Positions 30,228 through 39,342 are shown, counted from the first letter of the stretch. The stretch is DNA of 64,000 nt from JALORV01 sp963791235 (GCA_963791235.1 CAWBRW010000013.1:248001-312000); one strand, 5' to 3'. A program made the numbers and translations. The notes: generated by a model from the sequence alone, not told the origin.

Positions 30228-30347
30228 ATGGCAAAAGGTCAGCTGAGAAGCAACAAGGAAAAGAAGAAGCCCAAGCAATCCAAGAAACCGATCGGGCCCG
30301 CCGTTCCGTTTGGTTCGGCCAAAAGCAAGACTCCACCGGCGAAGTAG
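30228..30347 (+). CDS. Small lysine-rich conserved hypothetical protein (39 aa)
   Basis: The reading begins MAKGQLRSNKEKKKPKQ and ends KSKTPPAK before TAG. ATG 30228 follows a purine-rich AGAGAAAG. The start MAKGQxRSNKExKKPK is a pattern I know from short basic proteins of unknown function in many proteobacteria, which is the reason for calling it despite its size. Strongly basic and probably disordered; a nucleic-acid role would be a guess. Confidence 0.65.
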   Translation: MAKGQLRSNKEKKKPKQSKKPIGPAVPFGSAKSKTPPAK

Positions 30348-30449
30348 AAAGGCGGTCGGGCCGGGCTGGCCGTCCTGAAGGCGAATCGCGGCGGCTGCCA
30401 GGTCGCCACACCCGACGTCAGCTTGCTCCAGCCGGTGGTCCAGTCCCGA

Positions 30450-31214
30450 CTATCGTGCAGCCGCTCGCGCGAGAAGCGGCTGGATCAGGTCCATCGGCAG
30501 GGGAAAGATAACGGTTGACGCGCGGTCGCCGGCAACTTGCGTCATCGTCTGCAGGTACCGCAGCTGCATCGCTTCCGGTTGTTGAGCCAGCATCTGCGCG
30601 GCCTCAAGCAACGCGACCGCAGCCTGCTTCTCGCCCTCGGCGTGGATCACCTTGGCGCGTCGCTCGCGCTCCGCTTCGGCCTGGCGCGCGATCGCTCGCA
30701 CCATCGTTTCGTTCAGGTCGACCTGCTTGATCTCGACGTTGGTGACCTTGATGCCCCACGCATCGGTCTGCGCGTCGAGGATGCGCTGGATGTCGAGATT
30801 CAGCCGCTCGCGCTCGGCCAGCATCTCGTCCAGCTGGTGCTTGCCGAGCACCACACGCAGCGTGGTCTGCGCGAGCTGGCTGGTTGCAACCAGGAACTTC
30901 TCCACCTGGATGATGGCCTTCTGCGGATCCACCACGCGAAAGAACACGACGGCATTGACCTTGACCGAAACGTTGTCGCGCGAGATCACGTCCTGCGCCG
31001 GCACGTCCATCGTCACGACGCGCAGGTCGACTCGCACCATCTGCTGAATGCCAGGAATGACGATGACCAGGCCCGGCCCCTTGACCTTCCAGAAGCGGCC
31101 GAGCTGGAACACGACGCCCCGCTCGTATTCGCGCAGTATGCGCAGCGCGGAAAAGAGAAGGAACAGGATTAGCGCCACCACGGCGCCGTATCCGATCGGC
31201 AGGTCGAACAACAT
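30450..31214 (-). CDS. Slipin / stomatin-like SPFH-domain membrane protein
   Basis: A 254-residue protein with one N-terminal helix (YGAVVALILFLLFSAL) and an SPFH/band-7 domain: EYERGVVFQLGRF, GPGLVIVIPGIQ, VTMDVPAQDVISRDNV. A charged helical region (AIARQAEAERERRAKVIHAEGE) follows for oligomerisation. ATG 31214 has GGGAG upstream and starts 3 bp after the NfeD stop; a TTG six bases earlier is less likely. The slipin/NfeD pair is a conserved module for membrane-microdomain protein quality control. Confidence 0.92.
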   Translation of the reverse strand: MLFDLPIGYGAVVALILFLLFSALRILREYERGVVFQLGRFWKVKGPGLVIVIPGIQQMVRVDLRVVTMDVPAQDVISRDNVSVKVNAVVFFRVVDPQKAIIQVEKFLVATSQLAQTTLRVVLGKHQLDEMLAERERLNLDIQRILDAQTDAWGIKVTNVEIKQVDLNETMVRAIARQAEAERERRAKVIHAEGEKQAAVALLEAAQMLAQQPEAMQLRYLQTMTQVAGDRASTVIFPLPMDLIQPLLARAAAR

Positions 31215-31216
31215 GG

Positions 31217-32626
31217 TCAACTCCCTCGAGAAGAATCGGTGACTTCCAGCGTCAGGCCATCAATGCCGGTGACGCGCACGCGCTCGCCGACCACGAGTGG
31301 CGCGGTGCTGCGCACGCGCCAGCGCTCGCCGTGGATTTCAGCCCAGGCGGAACCCTCATCGATCACGGTGACGACGCCGTCGGTCCCTAGCAATTCCTCA
31401 CGACCACTGACGATCGGGCGCCGCCGCGCCTTCAGTGCGAACGTACCGAATGCCGTGATCGCCGCCGCGCTCGCAATCGCGAGTCCGAGAACAAAAGGCC
31501 AGCCGACGTCGATGATCGGATGGTCCGCGTCAAACAACATCAGACCACCAACGACGAACGCGATGAAACCGCCGACGCCGAGCGCGCCGAAGCTCGGCAA
31601 GAAAAGTTCGGAGATCATCAATACCAAGCCCAACGCAAGCAGCGCGACGCCCGCCCAGTTGACAGGCAGCATGTGGAACGCATACAGCGCGAGCAGCAAC
31701 GAGATCGCGCCCGCGATGCCCGGAACCCCGAACCCCGGACTCGTGAACTCGACGAAAAGCCCGTAGATGCCAACCATCATCAGCACCATCGCGAGCATCG
31801 GGTTCGACAGCACCGCCAGGACTTTCGTGCGCCAGTCGGGTTCTATCGCTTCGACCGGCGCGCCGGCCAGCTCCAGTTTCACCTTACCAGCCGGCAACGA
31901 CACCGTCTTTCCGTCAATTTGCCTGAGCAGGTCCTTCACGTCGACCGCGACGACCTCGATAACGCCGCCGCGCAGCGCCTCGTCGGCCGACAGGCTGCTG
32001 GCTTTCAACACGGCCTGTTCCGCGAATTCGGCATTGCGGCCGCGCAACTGCGCCAGTCCGCGGATATAGGCCGCGGCGTCGTTGACGGCCTTCTCGCGCA
32101 TCGAATCGGCCGAACTAGGCGCAGAGCGCTTGTCATCGGACTTGGTCGTGTCGTCCTTGCTCTTGTCCGTCTTGTCGGGGCGTGCGGGTTCTTCGCTGCC
32201 CGGCATGCCGATCGCCACCGGCGTCGCGGCGCCGAGGTTGGTAGCCGGGGCCATCGCGGCGATGTGGCTGGCATACAGGATGTAGGTCCCGGCGCTGGCG
32301 GCACGCGCGCCTTCGGGAGCGACAAACGTCGCGATCGGGATCGGCGAAGCGAGGATGTCCTTGATCATGCGGCGCATCGACTCGTCGAGCCCGCCCGGCG
32401 TGTCCATCTGCAAGACGACGAGCCGCGCGCCGCGGGTCTGCGCACGGGCGAGGCTGCGGCTGAAGAAGTCGGCACTGGCCGGCCCGATGACGCCTTCGAT
32501 CTGCAGCACGAAAACCGGATTCACGGCCCCGGTCTGGGCATTAATCCATGCGCTCCAGAGTCCGACAAGCAACGCCGCGAGCGATAACAGCAAAGCGCGT
32601 ATCCATTGCCGGCCCAAGAGATCCAC
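31217..32626 (-). CDS. NfeD-type membrane serine protease (ClpP-class, long form)
   Basis: About 469 residues. Leader helix (IRALLLSLAALLVGLW), ClpP-like protease domain with nucleophile in ARAASAGTYILYAS and general-base Lys region EKAVNDAAAYIRGL, then four to five membrane helices (about 280-400), then the OB-fold NfeD domain (GTDGVVTVIDEGSAWAEIHG). A charged insert rich in DKTDKSKDDTTKSDDK lies in the protease domain. GTG 32626 has GGAGGG 8 bases upstream, so I use it instead of the longer reading to 32800. Substrates in the family include stomatin C-termini, matching the neighbour. Confidence 0.9.
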   Translation of the reverse strand: MDLLGRQWIRALLLSLAALLVGLWSAWINAQTGAVNPVFVLQIEGVIGPASADFFSRSLARAQTRGARLVVLQMDTPGGLDESMRRMIKDILASPIPIATFVAPEGARAASAGTYILYASHIAAMAPATNLGAATPVAIGMPGSEEPARPDKTDKSKDDTTKSDDKRSAPSSADSMREKAVNDAAAYIRGLAQLRGRNAEFAEQAVLKASSLSADEALRGGVIEVVAVDVKDLLRQIDGKTVSLPAGKVKLELAGAPVEAIEPDWRTKVLAVLSNPMLAMVLMMVGIYGLFVEFTSPGFGVPGIAGAISLLLALYAFHMLPVNWAGVALLALGLVLMISELFLPSFGALGVGGFIAFVVGGLMLFDADHPIIDVGWPFVLGLAIASAAAITAFGTFALKARRRPIVSGREELLGTDGVVTVIDEGSAWAEIHGERWRVRSTAPLVVGERVRVTGIDGLTLEVTDSSRGS

Positions 32627-32908
32627 GGGTCGTTCCCTCCGGTCCCGTACACGGATCAATCTTGCGCCAATTGCCGCGGCCTTGCATTTGAGGCCTTGCC
32701 CATGGGTCACCGCCGGCGCACCACTGTCCGCATGGCCCCGCATCACACATGGACTATTTCGTCGACCTGCTGGGTCGGCCCGAAGTCGACTTTTTGGCAT
32801 ACAGCGCGATTGCGAGCCGAGCGCCGACCCCAGCTGCTCGCGCCTCTAGCGCCGCGCCGCGCTCCGATCTAGCGCGCCGTCCAGCTGTACGTCGAACCTT
32901 GACCGCGG

Positions 32909-33316
32909 TTACCGACCGGGCAGCTGTACCTCGACAACCTTGCCGCCATAACCGAACTTCTGATCTCGCGCCTGGACCAATACGGTCTTCACTGCGTGCG
33001 GGATCTTGACCGCGTAGAGATCCCTGGTGAACGGCTGCTCGTTCTGGTGATCGTGCAATAACTTTCGTTCTCCAAGTACCTCGTTGCCGGGTGTGTAGAA
33101 ACGGAATCCGTCTGCGTACCGTTGGGGTGTGTCGTACGTCGATGAGATCGTGACGTCGAAGTCGAACAGGTTCGGTCCGGATGCCCTGACTTTGACCGCG
33201 ACGACATCGGGGAAACGCTGCTCGCTGCCACTGCCCGGTTGCGCGTCGGCGGAACAAGCTGCGGCCACCATGAAAAGCAGGAGCAAGCGACGATGCACAA
33301 ATCCGTTATCTGTCAT
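32909..33316 (-). CDS. Hypothetical exported protein
   Basis: A 135-residue protein with a signal peptide (RRLLLLFMVAAACSADA); the VAAAC could be a lipobox. The mature part is beta-rich (FDFDVTISSTYDTPQRYADG, then KFGYGGKVVEVQLP) and looks like a small immunoglobulin-type or calcium-binding-like sandwich. No family name recognised. Start at 33316 (MTDNGFVHRR) keeps the basic n-region. Stands alone, with about 280 bp empty on each side. Confidence 0.65.
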   Translation of the reverse strand: MTDNGFVHRRLLLLFMVAAACSADAQPGSGSEQRFPDVVAVKVRASGPNLFDFDVTISSTYDTPQRYADGFRFYTPGNEVLGERKLLHDHQNEQPFTRDLYAVKIPHAVKTVLVQARDQKFGYGGKVVEVQLPGR

Positions 33317-33591
33317 CTCAAGTACCCTCGCCTCCGCTACAAGGCCATTCTTGCTCGGCTCCGCGAGGGCCGCAATTGACTGAGTGACGTCAGTTTCGAT
33401 ACGTCATCGGGGATGCGCAACTGCTCGACTGTGTGTCCGTCACCCCGCCTTAGGGATCTGGCCGTATCCGTTGGCGACCGGCTGGCTGCCCTTTGCGCAG
33501 AACATCAAAAGCATGAATACGGCAACAAGCGAAGTGGGGCCGATCAAAGGCCACCATGGCGGCTCATTTGCGTGCAGGCGCGCCTTGGGCC

Positions 33592-35610
33592 CTACTTTAG
33601 ATTGATGGCAGTCAGCACCCCGACCGCGACATGCGGAACGCCCGGGAGCGGAGCGATGTAAAGAACGCCGTTCCGCGACAGCGCAAGCTTCCCGGCACGC
33701 GCGAAGCTCCAAACCTTGCTGCGCGACGCAATGTCGATGGCATAAGTGTTTGCAGTCGTGCTGACGAAGACGAGGTTGTCGGTAGCGATGACGTTAGAGG
33801 GATGGTTGCCGTTTCCGAAAGGCTGGCTGCTCGATTCGCTCGGCACCCAGGACCACAGCAAGGTGCCGTCGGTTTCGCGACGAGCCTCAAGCTGCTTTCC
33901 GTTGGCCACGTAGATCACACCATTCGCCACCGCAGCCTCCGAAACGAAATTGCCTGGAACGGACCAGCGGATCGTGCGGTTTGCGGTGTCGAAATTGATC
34001 AGGCGGTTCTGTCCGATGATCGGTCGGGTATTGATGCCGATAACCGTGTTCACGCTGCCGAGTACCGGAGCACTGAACTGCGAATATGAACCGAATGACC
34101 AGTTGGGATCGGTGATGCTGTAGCTCGTCGTGCCGGTTGTCCTGTCGACCGCAACGAATGTGCCTCCGATGAAGGCGTAAGCATGCGTCGCGTCAATCGC
34201 CGGGGTCCACTGATCAATCTGCAACAGGCCGCTGTTGAACCAGTTCAGCGAGCCATCGGAAACCTTGAAGCTGAGCAGTCCCCCGTAGGACCCGCCGTTG
34301 GTGTACACGCTGCCGTCGATGATGGTCGGCGCGTAGTAGTGCTCCCACTGGGACGAGAAGGGGACCTTCGCCAGCATCACTCCGTTGCTCGCGTCGAGAG
34401 ACCACATGAACGTATCCGAGTGCCCCGAGCTCGCCATGAACACCTTACCGCCCGCAACGGCAGGCGGGTTGACGGAAAAGATCGAGCCAAACTCGTAACG
34501 CCAAGCAACGCTGCTATCCGACTCGTTCAGTGCATATGCCGTACTGGGCATGAAGTAGCCGGACACGACGAAGTAGACCCGGTCGTTGGCCGATGCGGCC
34601 GGCGTCACAACCCCGCCCGTGGCCGGATCGGAGGCGGGCACCGTCCACTTCCAACGACGATTGAACTTGGTCGAATCGAGGGTGACCGGCACATATCCAG
34701 TGTGCCCGGCGTTGCCCTGGAACATCGACCAGTCGCCAGCTGCCGCAAGCGGCGACAGCGGTGACAGGTTCGTCGCTGGAAGCACCGTGATCGTGTAGGG
34801 AAGCAGTGCCGGCGAGTTCGCATACTCGGCGGTGCACGAAAGATCCATGCACAGGCGCAGTTGCAGATTGCCGGTGTGGGTTCCCGGTGCAACCGACCCG
34901 GAGATCTGCAGTGTTGCCGTGCTCTGGCCGGGTGTCGTGACAGTGGCAGGATCCGGCTGGAACACCCCGGACGGATCTACGAACCGCGGGTAGATCTGGC
35001 TCACCGTGTTCGCAAAGGTTGCCACCACCTGCAGCGGCGCCAACTCGTCTTGATAGGTGGTCAGCCCGATCGATGCCGGGCTAAATGTCGCTCCCACGCC
35101 TGGCGGCGGGGCGGGTGGAGGCGCAGGAGGCGGTACGGGCGGTAGTGGCGGCGGCGGCGCCGGCGGCGTCGGAGGTGGCGTAATCGTGAAACTGAACGGT
35201 ACTTGCCACGGCGAACCCGCGATCGGAGAGGCACACGTGAGGGGATTGTCCCGGCAGATCCTGACTTCGAAGGTGCCGGTTCGGCTTCCCTGGCTCAGAG
35301 TTGTCTGGGTACTGAGCGTCGCGCGGTATCTCGTCGTGGACAAGGGGACGATCGACGCGCTCGGTTGAATGACACCGAGGCGGTCGATGATCGCGACATT
35401 GACTGGCTCTGGAATGGGGCGGTCGATCTGCGCTTCGACGATCACGAGGTAGGACGTCCCCTCGGCTGCCGTGAGGTTCAGTACCGCTGGCGTGAACGTC
35501 AACGCATAGGGCGTCTGAGTTGAGGGGGCTGGGCTGCTCCCGCCGTCTCCGCCCCCGCCGCACCCCACTAACATCGCGGCGAGACCCAGTCCTGTCGCCT
35601 TGGTTTGCAT
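33592..35610 (-). CDS. Lipoprotein with Ig-like domains, proline linker and PQQ-type beta-propeller
   Basis: About 672 residues. Lipobox LVGCGGGG near residue 17 after MQTKATGLGLAAM. Two similar N-terminal beta domains (about 30-140 and 185-290, each with a GTFEVRICRD/GNLQLRLCMD-type strand) are split by a nearly pure Pro/Ala linker of about 30 residues. Residues 305-670 repeat WD/PQQ-like blades (VYFVVSGYFMPSTAYALNES; VFMASSGHSDTFMWSLDASN; VYTNGGSYGGLLSFKVSDGS), as in BamB-like propellers. ATG 35610 has GAGAGG just upstream. The propeller suggests a surface or periplasmic binding role; ligand unknown. Confidence 0.78.
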   Translation of the reverse strand: MQTKATGLGLAAMLVGCGGGGDGGSSPAPSTQTPYALTFTPAVLNLTAAEGTSYLVIVEAQIDRPIPEPVNVAIIDRLGVIQPSASIVPLSTTRYRATLSTQTTLSQGSRTGTFEVRICRDNPLTCASPIAGSPWQVPFSFTITPPPTPPAPPPPLPPVPPPAPPPAPPPGVGATFSPASIGLTTYQDELAPLQVVATFANTVSQIYPRFVDPSGVFQPDPATVTTPGQSTATLQISGSVAPGTHTGNLQLRLCMDLSCTAEYANSPALLPYTITVLPATNLSPLSPLAAAGDWSMFQGNAGHTGYVPVTLDSTKFNRRWKWTVPASDPATGGVVTPAASANDRVYFVVSGYFMPSTAYALNESDSSVAWRYEFGSIFSVNPPAVAGGKVFMASSGHSDTFMWSLDASNGVMLAKVPFSSQWEHYYAPTIIDGSVYTNGGSYGGLLSFKVSDGSLNWFNSGLLQIDQWTPAIDATHAYAFIGGTFVAVDRTTGTTSYSITDPNWSFGSYSQFSAPVLGSVNTVIGINTRPIIGQNRLINFDTANRTIRWSVPGNFVSEAAVANGVIYVANGKQLEARRETDGTLLWSWVPSESSSQPFGNGNHPSNVIATDNLVFVSTTANTYAIDIASRSKVWSFARAGKLALSRNGVLYIAPLPGVPHVAVGVLTAINLK

Positions 35611-35923
35611 TCCTCTCTCCACGCGTGTTGTTGTAGTTCTCGGTGCCGACCGCTTTCGCAGCGAGCGCATTAGCGAGGAGCGCCGCGCGGATGCGCGCGG
35701 CCCGGTCTCGCATGGCCCCTCTACGTGTCAATTAATCTTGTCCAAACGGAGCGGCGCTCCCGGCTTAAGTCTTCCGCGCGAGGATGCCAAGCGTGTTTCC
35801 GAAACACAACCGTTCGATAGGAGTAGTGCGCTGCAGTACAAGTCTGGGCCTGCTTTGCGCTGAAACAACTTTGGCAAGCGCTGCGTAGTTGTTTCCAGAG
35901 CCAGTTCGATCCTTCCAGGCCGC
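35611..35923. other. Spacer with two inverted repeats
   Basis: 313 bp between the propeller lipoprotein and the pirin gene. GTGTTTC-C-GAAACAC at 35793-35807 is a perfect 7-bp dyad of operator type. GAAACAACT at 35862-35870 pairs with AGTTGTTTC at 35887-35895 around 16 bases, just beyond the pirin stop; it lacks a T-run, so rho-independent termination is uncertain. Confidence 0.5.
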
Positions 35924-36820
35924 CTAGAGCCCTTCGGGCAGCGGTATCCACTCCTGCGCATCGGCCGTGGGCAGCGGGATGCGGCCCGACGTCCAGTCGG
36001 CCTTGGCCTGCTCGATGCGTTCGCGGCGTGACGAGACGAAGTTCCACCAGATGTGACGCGGGCCGACTGGCTCGCCGCCAAGCAGCATCACGGTCGATGC
36101 AACCGGCGCCGTGAGGACCGGCTGTGCGCTGACAGGAAAGACCAGCATCGTCTTTGGCCCGTAGGTCTGACCACCCCACTCCACCGCGCCACTGACCACG
36201 TAGGCCGCCCGCTCCGCATAGCCACCGGGAACTTCGACGCGGGCTCCGCTCGGCAGTTCAAGGTGCAAATAGAAGAGCGGAGAGTGCGTGCGCACGGTGC
36301 TCGTCTTGCCGAATGCAGTACCGGCGATCAGGCGACCCTGTCCCGCGGCGAGTTCGATCGAAGGGATTTCGGCCCGCCCGTAGTGCTCGAACTTCGGTGC
36401 AACTTCCTCTTGGGCCTCGGGCAGCGCGACCCAGGCCTGCAGGCCATGCACGGCGCCGCCGCTGTCGCGCATGCCGTCGAATCGTTCGGAGTGACTGATG
36501 CCCCGACCCGCCGTCATCCAGTTGATTTCACCGGGACGGATGACCTGCTCCACACCGAGCGAGTCGCGGTGGGTCAACTCGCCGGCGAAGAGATAGGTGA
36601 TCGTCGACAGGCCGATATGCGGATGCGGCCGGACGTCTGCCTTTCGCGGCACCGGAGCCGCCAGCTGCAGCGGGCCCAGGTGGTCGAAGAAGATGAACGG
36701 ACCGACCATGCGCCGCTTCGGATGCGGCAGCACGCGGCCGACATGGAAGCCGCCCAGATCGCGCTCGCGTGCCGGGATCACCATCTCCGGCGCGAGCGCG
36801 GGGTCGGGCACCTCGGTCAT
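35924..36820 (-). CDS. Pirin family protein
   Basis: A 298-residue bicupin. The N-terminal cupin carries the metal site in VRPHPHIGLSTITYLF, TAGRGISHSERF and the Glu of the same segment; the C-terminal cupin holds HSPLFYLHLELP and AAYVVSGAVEWGG. Pirins include quercetinase-like dioxygenases and redox-sensing cofactors. ATG 36820 (MTEVPDPALAPEMVIP) lies 25 bp after the SRPBCC gene. Last gene of the arsR-SRPBCC-SRPBCC-pirin unit. Confidence 0.9.
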   Translation of the reverse strand: MTEVPDPALAPEMVIPARERDLGGFHVGRVLPHPKRRMVGPFIFFDHLGPLQLAAPVPRKADVRPHPHIGLSTITYLFAGELTHRDSLGVEQVIRPGEINWMTAGRGISHSERFDGMRDSGGAVHGLQAWVALPEAQEEVAPKFEHYGRAEIPSIELAAGQGRLIAGTAFGKTSTVRTHSPLFYLHLELPSGARVEVPGGYAERAAYVVSGAVEWGGQTYGPKTMLVFPVSAQPVLTAPVASTVMLLGGEPVGPRHIWWNFVSSRRERIEQAKADWTSGRIPLPTADAQEWIPLPEGL

Positions 36821-36845
36821 CGGTGGTCTTGCCGGAGCGCGTTTA

Positions 36846-37430
36846 TCACTTCTTCTGCGGCGGTTGTTCGTGCATCTTGCGCAGCTGGTTGAGCCAGTCG
36901 GTCCAGTCCTGCGGGCCCTGTGTCCAGCGCTTCTGCAGGTTCGCGAGGACGCTGCCCCAGGCGCGATCGAAGTACGCGTAGGCCTTGTCCCAATCACCGC
37001 CGTCGCCCCAGCCAGTGTGATGCAGGGTAACGCGGGTTTGTTTCTCGGCTATCGGTTCAAAGCGGACGATGACCAGGGTCCGCTGCGTCCGCGCCTCTGG
37101 CAGATGCGGTGGCGCATTCCAGTCGAACGACATCATCTTCTTCGGCTGCAGCGCCATGTAGCGCATGCCGTCGGCGCCCTTGCTTCCCGGCGCGGCGAAC
37201 GGATCGAAATGGATCTCGAACGCACCTCCGACGCGCGGCTCGATCTTCGCGTCCGGAGCGAAGAAGCTGATGATCCCCTCGCGGGTGGTCCAGCTGTCCC
37301 ACGCCTGGTCGAGTGTCGCATCGATGACCACCGTCTTCTCGATCGCGCGTTCGGCCGACCAGGCCGCATGGCCGGGGGCGAGGACGACGATGGCAGCCAG
37401 GACCGCGGCGATCACTGCTTGACGCGTCAT
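36846..37430 (-). CDS. SRPBCC/AHSA1-domain protein with a signal peptide
   Basis: A 194-residue protein. The AHSA1-type helix-grip fold spans about residues 30-165 (IDATLDQAWDSWTTREGIISFF, IEPRVGGAFEIHF, TRVTLHHTGWGDGGDW). Before it is MTRQAVIAAVLAAIVVLAPG with HAAWSA, a convincing Sec signal; this domain is usually cytoplasmic. ATG 37430 overlaps the upstream SRPBCC stop (ATGA), which fixes the start. In the arsR operon. Confidence 0.85.
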   Translation of the reverse strand: MTRQAVIAAVLAAIVVLAPGHAAWSAERAIEKTVVIDATLDQAWDSWTTREGIISFFAPDAKIEPRVGGAFEIHFDPFAAPGSKGADGMRYMALQPKKMMSFDWNAPPHLPEARTQRTLVIVRFEPIAEKQTRVTLHHTGWGDGGDWDKAYAYFDRAWGSVLANLQKRWTQGPQDWTDWLNQLRKMHEQPPQKK

Positions 37431-37908
37431 GTCGACTCTCCTGTTGCCCGCCCGATTACCGATGAGTACGCGGCGAGCACGCTTACCCAGCCGTTGTCGT
37501 AGTTCTCTCTGACTTCCTCGGCCCGCGGTCCCCGCGCTTCCCAACCGGAGTGAACCACTTCGACGGGCAGGAGGTAGGCCCCTCGGCGGCGAACGAGACC
37601 TCCAGCCGGGTCGCCTCGGCCGGATCGCCGGCCGGGTGCCAGGTCATCGCAAAGCGGCGCGGCGGATCCCACACCAGCACCGTCCCCCAGGCCGCCTGCG
37701 ACCCGTTTCGCGCCTGCTCCAGCACCTGCCCGCCGACACGCGGCTCGATATCGACCCGCAGCGCATCGACACCGGCACAGGAATGGGTCTTCAGCGGCCA
37801 CCACCGCGACAGCCCGGCCGTGAAGAGCTCGAACGCCTGTTCCGGGGTGAGCCGGACCACGATGCTCTTGACGACTGGAGGCACACTGGCTTCCCGCACT
37901 GCGCTCAT
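37427..37908 (-). CDS. SRPBCC-domain protein (activator-of-Hsp90-like)
   Basis: About 160 residues; AHSA1-like ligand-binding fold: IVVRLTPEQAFELFTAGLSRWWPLKTH, DIEPRVGGQVLEQ, FAMTWHPAGDP (C-terminal part in another frame: VEVVHSGWEARG, ENYDNGWVSVLAAY). One frame change near 37575 separates the two halves; the repaired protein is colinear with the family. ATG 37908 overlaps the arsR stop and TGA 37427 overlaps the next ATG. ArsR-SRPBCC pairs are common, and the SRPBCC protein may bind a small hydrophobic ligand. Confidence 0.85.
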
Positions 37909-38234
37909 CTGCGACCTGCCTTCCGGTTGTTGGCCACCAGCGCGTAGCGCATCAGCGCCCGCTCCCACAGCTTGTCCAGGTCGTCGCGCAGCGCGGCCAG
38001 CGCCTCCGGCCGCACGGCATACAGGTTGCGCGTGCCCTCGCTTCGCGCAGTAACCAGCCTGGCGTTTTCCAGCAGACGCAGATGTTTCGAGACCGCCGGT
38101 CGGCTCACCGGCAGCCGCTCGGCGATCTCGCCGACAGACTTCTCTCCCTCGACCAGCAGGCGCACGATGCTCTCGCGGGTGGGATCGGCCAGCGCGGCCA
38201 GCACGGCAGCAGCCTTCAACGCATCACCCTTCAT
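37905..38234 (-). CDS. ArsR-family winged-helix transcriptional regulator
   Basis: A 109-residue repressor type: ALADPTRESIVRLLVEGEKS, then recognition helix RLPVSRPAVSKHLRLLE and the wing TARSEGTRNLYAV. It lacks the ELCVCDL-type metal-binding Cys motif, so it is not an arsenic sensor and fits the group paired with SRPBCC genes. Its promoter must lie in the 42 bp before the ATG, where inverted GGTTAC repeats occur, so autorepression is likely. Confidence 0.9.
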   Translation of the reverse strand: MKGDALKAAAVLAALADPTRESIVRLLVEGEKSVGEIAERLPVSRPAVSKHLRLLENARLVTARSEGTRNLYAVRPEALAALRDDLDKLWERALMRYALVANNRKAGRR

Positions 38235-38237
38235 TCA

Positions 38238-38272
38238 GTAACCATACGGTTACCGTAATCGAACGGTTACCG
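38238..38272 (-). promoter_or_regulatory. Putative ArsR operator, repeated ACGGTTACCG
   Basis: In the 42-bp gap ahead of arsR: GTAACC-ATAC-GGTTAC is a perfect dyad at 38238-38253, and ACGGTTACCG occurs at 38246-38255 and again at 38263-38272, 17 bp apart. The position overlaps the only room for an arsR promoter. Binding by ArsR itself is inferred from location and symmetry. Confidence 0.6.
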
Positions 38273-38276
38273 AAAG

Positions 38277-39257
38277 TCAACCCCAGGGATCGATCACCAG
38301 CTTGCCGACGGCGTGCCGCGCCAGGAGAGCGTCCAGCGCCGCCGGCGTGTCGCCGAGCGCGTACACCCTGGAAACATGGGGCTTCAGGCGCCCCTGGGCG
38401 AGCCATGCGTAGAGCTCCTTCAGCATGGCCAGGTTGGACTTCGGCTCGCGGCGCGCGAAATCGCCCCAAAACACACCGACGGCGGTGGTGCCCTTGATCA
38501 GCAGCAGGTTGGCGGGGATCTGCGGGATCTGTCCATCGGCAAAGCCCACGACCAGCAGGCGTCCGCGCCAGGCGAGGCTGCGCAGTGCCGCTTCCGTGTG
38601 CTTGCCGCCAACCGGGTCATAGACGACATCGACGCCCTGGCCATTCGTGGCGGCCTTCAGCTCCTCGCGCAGGTCGCCCGTCACGTAATTGATCGCGACG
38701 TCGGCGCCGTGCTCTCTCGCCGCGTCAAGCTTCTCCGCGCTGGAGGCGACCGCGATGACGCGCGCTCCGGCGATCTTGCCCAGTTCGACGGCCGCCAGGC
38801 CGACACCCCCACCCGCACCGAGCACCGCCAGCGTTTCGCCCGGCTTCAGCTGGCCGCGATCGAACAGCGCGTGATGCGAGGTCGCATAGGTGAGCGTGAA
38901 CGCCGCGGCCACGTCGGACCGGATTCCCGGCGGAAGCGGCGCGATCGCCGCCGTCGGCGCGCAGACAAACTGGGCAAATCCACCCAAGCCCACGAACGCA
39001 GCGACGCGGTCGCCCTGCTTCAGGTGACTCACGCCTTCACCGAGCGCATCGACCGTCCCTGCGACTTCTGTCCCCGGGGTGAACGGCAATGGCGGCTGCA
39101 CCTGGTACTTCTTCTGCACGATCAAGGCGTCCGGAAAATTGACTCCGGCCGCCTCGACGCGCACCCGCACTTCACCGGCCTTTGGCTCGGGCAACTCGAG
39201 GTCGCTCACCACCAGGCGGTCCGGCATTCCCCACTCGACACATTGAATGGCTTTCAT
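38277..39257 (-). CDS. NADPH:quinone oxidoreductase family protein (zinc-independent MDR)
   Basis: A 326-residue medium-chain dehydrogenase/reductase. N-terminal GroES-like part (VRVEAAGVNFPDALIVQKKY, PFTPGTEVAGTV); Rossmann motif VLGAGGGVGLAAVELGK; VDVVYDPVGG and KGTTAVGVFWGDFA typical of quinone oxidoreductase-like proteins. No zinc-ligand cysteines. It has its own start at 39257 and ends 42 bp before arsR. Substrate unknown; divergent from the acyl-CoA dehydrogenase gene, with an 85-bp spacer. Confidence 0.88.
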   Translation of the reverse strand: MKAIQCVEWGMPDRLVVSDLELPEPKAGEVRVRVEAAGVNFPDALIVQKKYQVQPPLPFTPGTEVAGTVDALGEGVSHLKQGDRVAAFVGLGGFAQFVCAPTAAIAPLPPGIRSDVAAAFTLTYATSHHALFDRGQLKPGETLAVLGAGGGVGLAAVELGKIAGARVIAVASSAEKLDAAREHGADVAINYVTGDLREELKAATNGQGVDVVYDPVGGKHTEAALRSLAWRGRLLVVGFADGQIPQIPANLLLIKGTTAVGVFWGDFARREPKSNLAMLKELYAWLAQGRLKPHVSRVYALGDTPAALDALLARHAVGKLVIDPWG

Positions 39258-39342
39258 CGCTCCTCCTGGCCGGCGACTCTACACGCGCGCCGATCCGGCC
39301 CGCGTCTCCGCTGCGCTATCCTGATCGCAGGAGGAGACAACG

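Noticed and set aside
35090..35185. GGC/GGT-rich stretch as a microsatellite or CRISPR-like repeat
   Set aside because: It encodes the Pro/Ala linker of the propeller lipoprotein on the reverse strand; irregular units, no spacers. No CRISPR array, rRNA, prophage or transposase was seen anywhere in the window.
35862..35895. Rho-independent terminator after pirin
   Set aside because: A 9-bp stem exists, but the loop is 16 bases and no T-run follows on the reverse strand.
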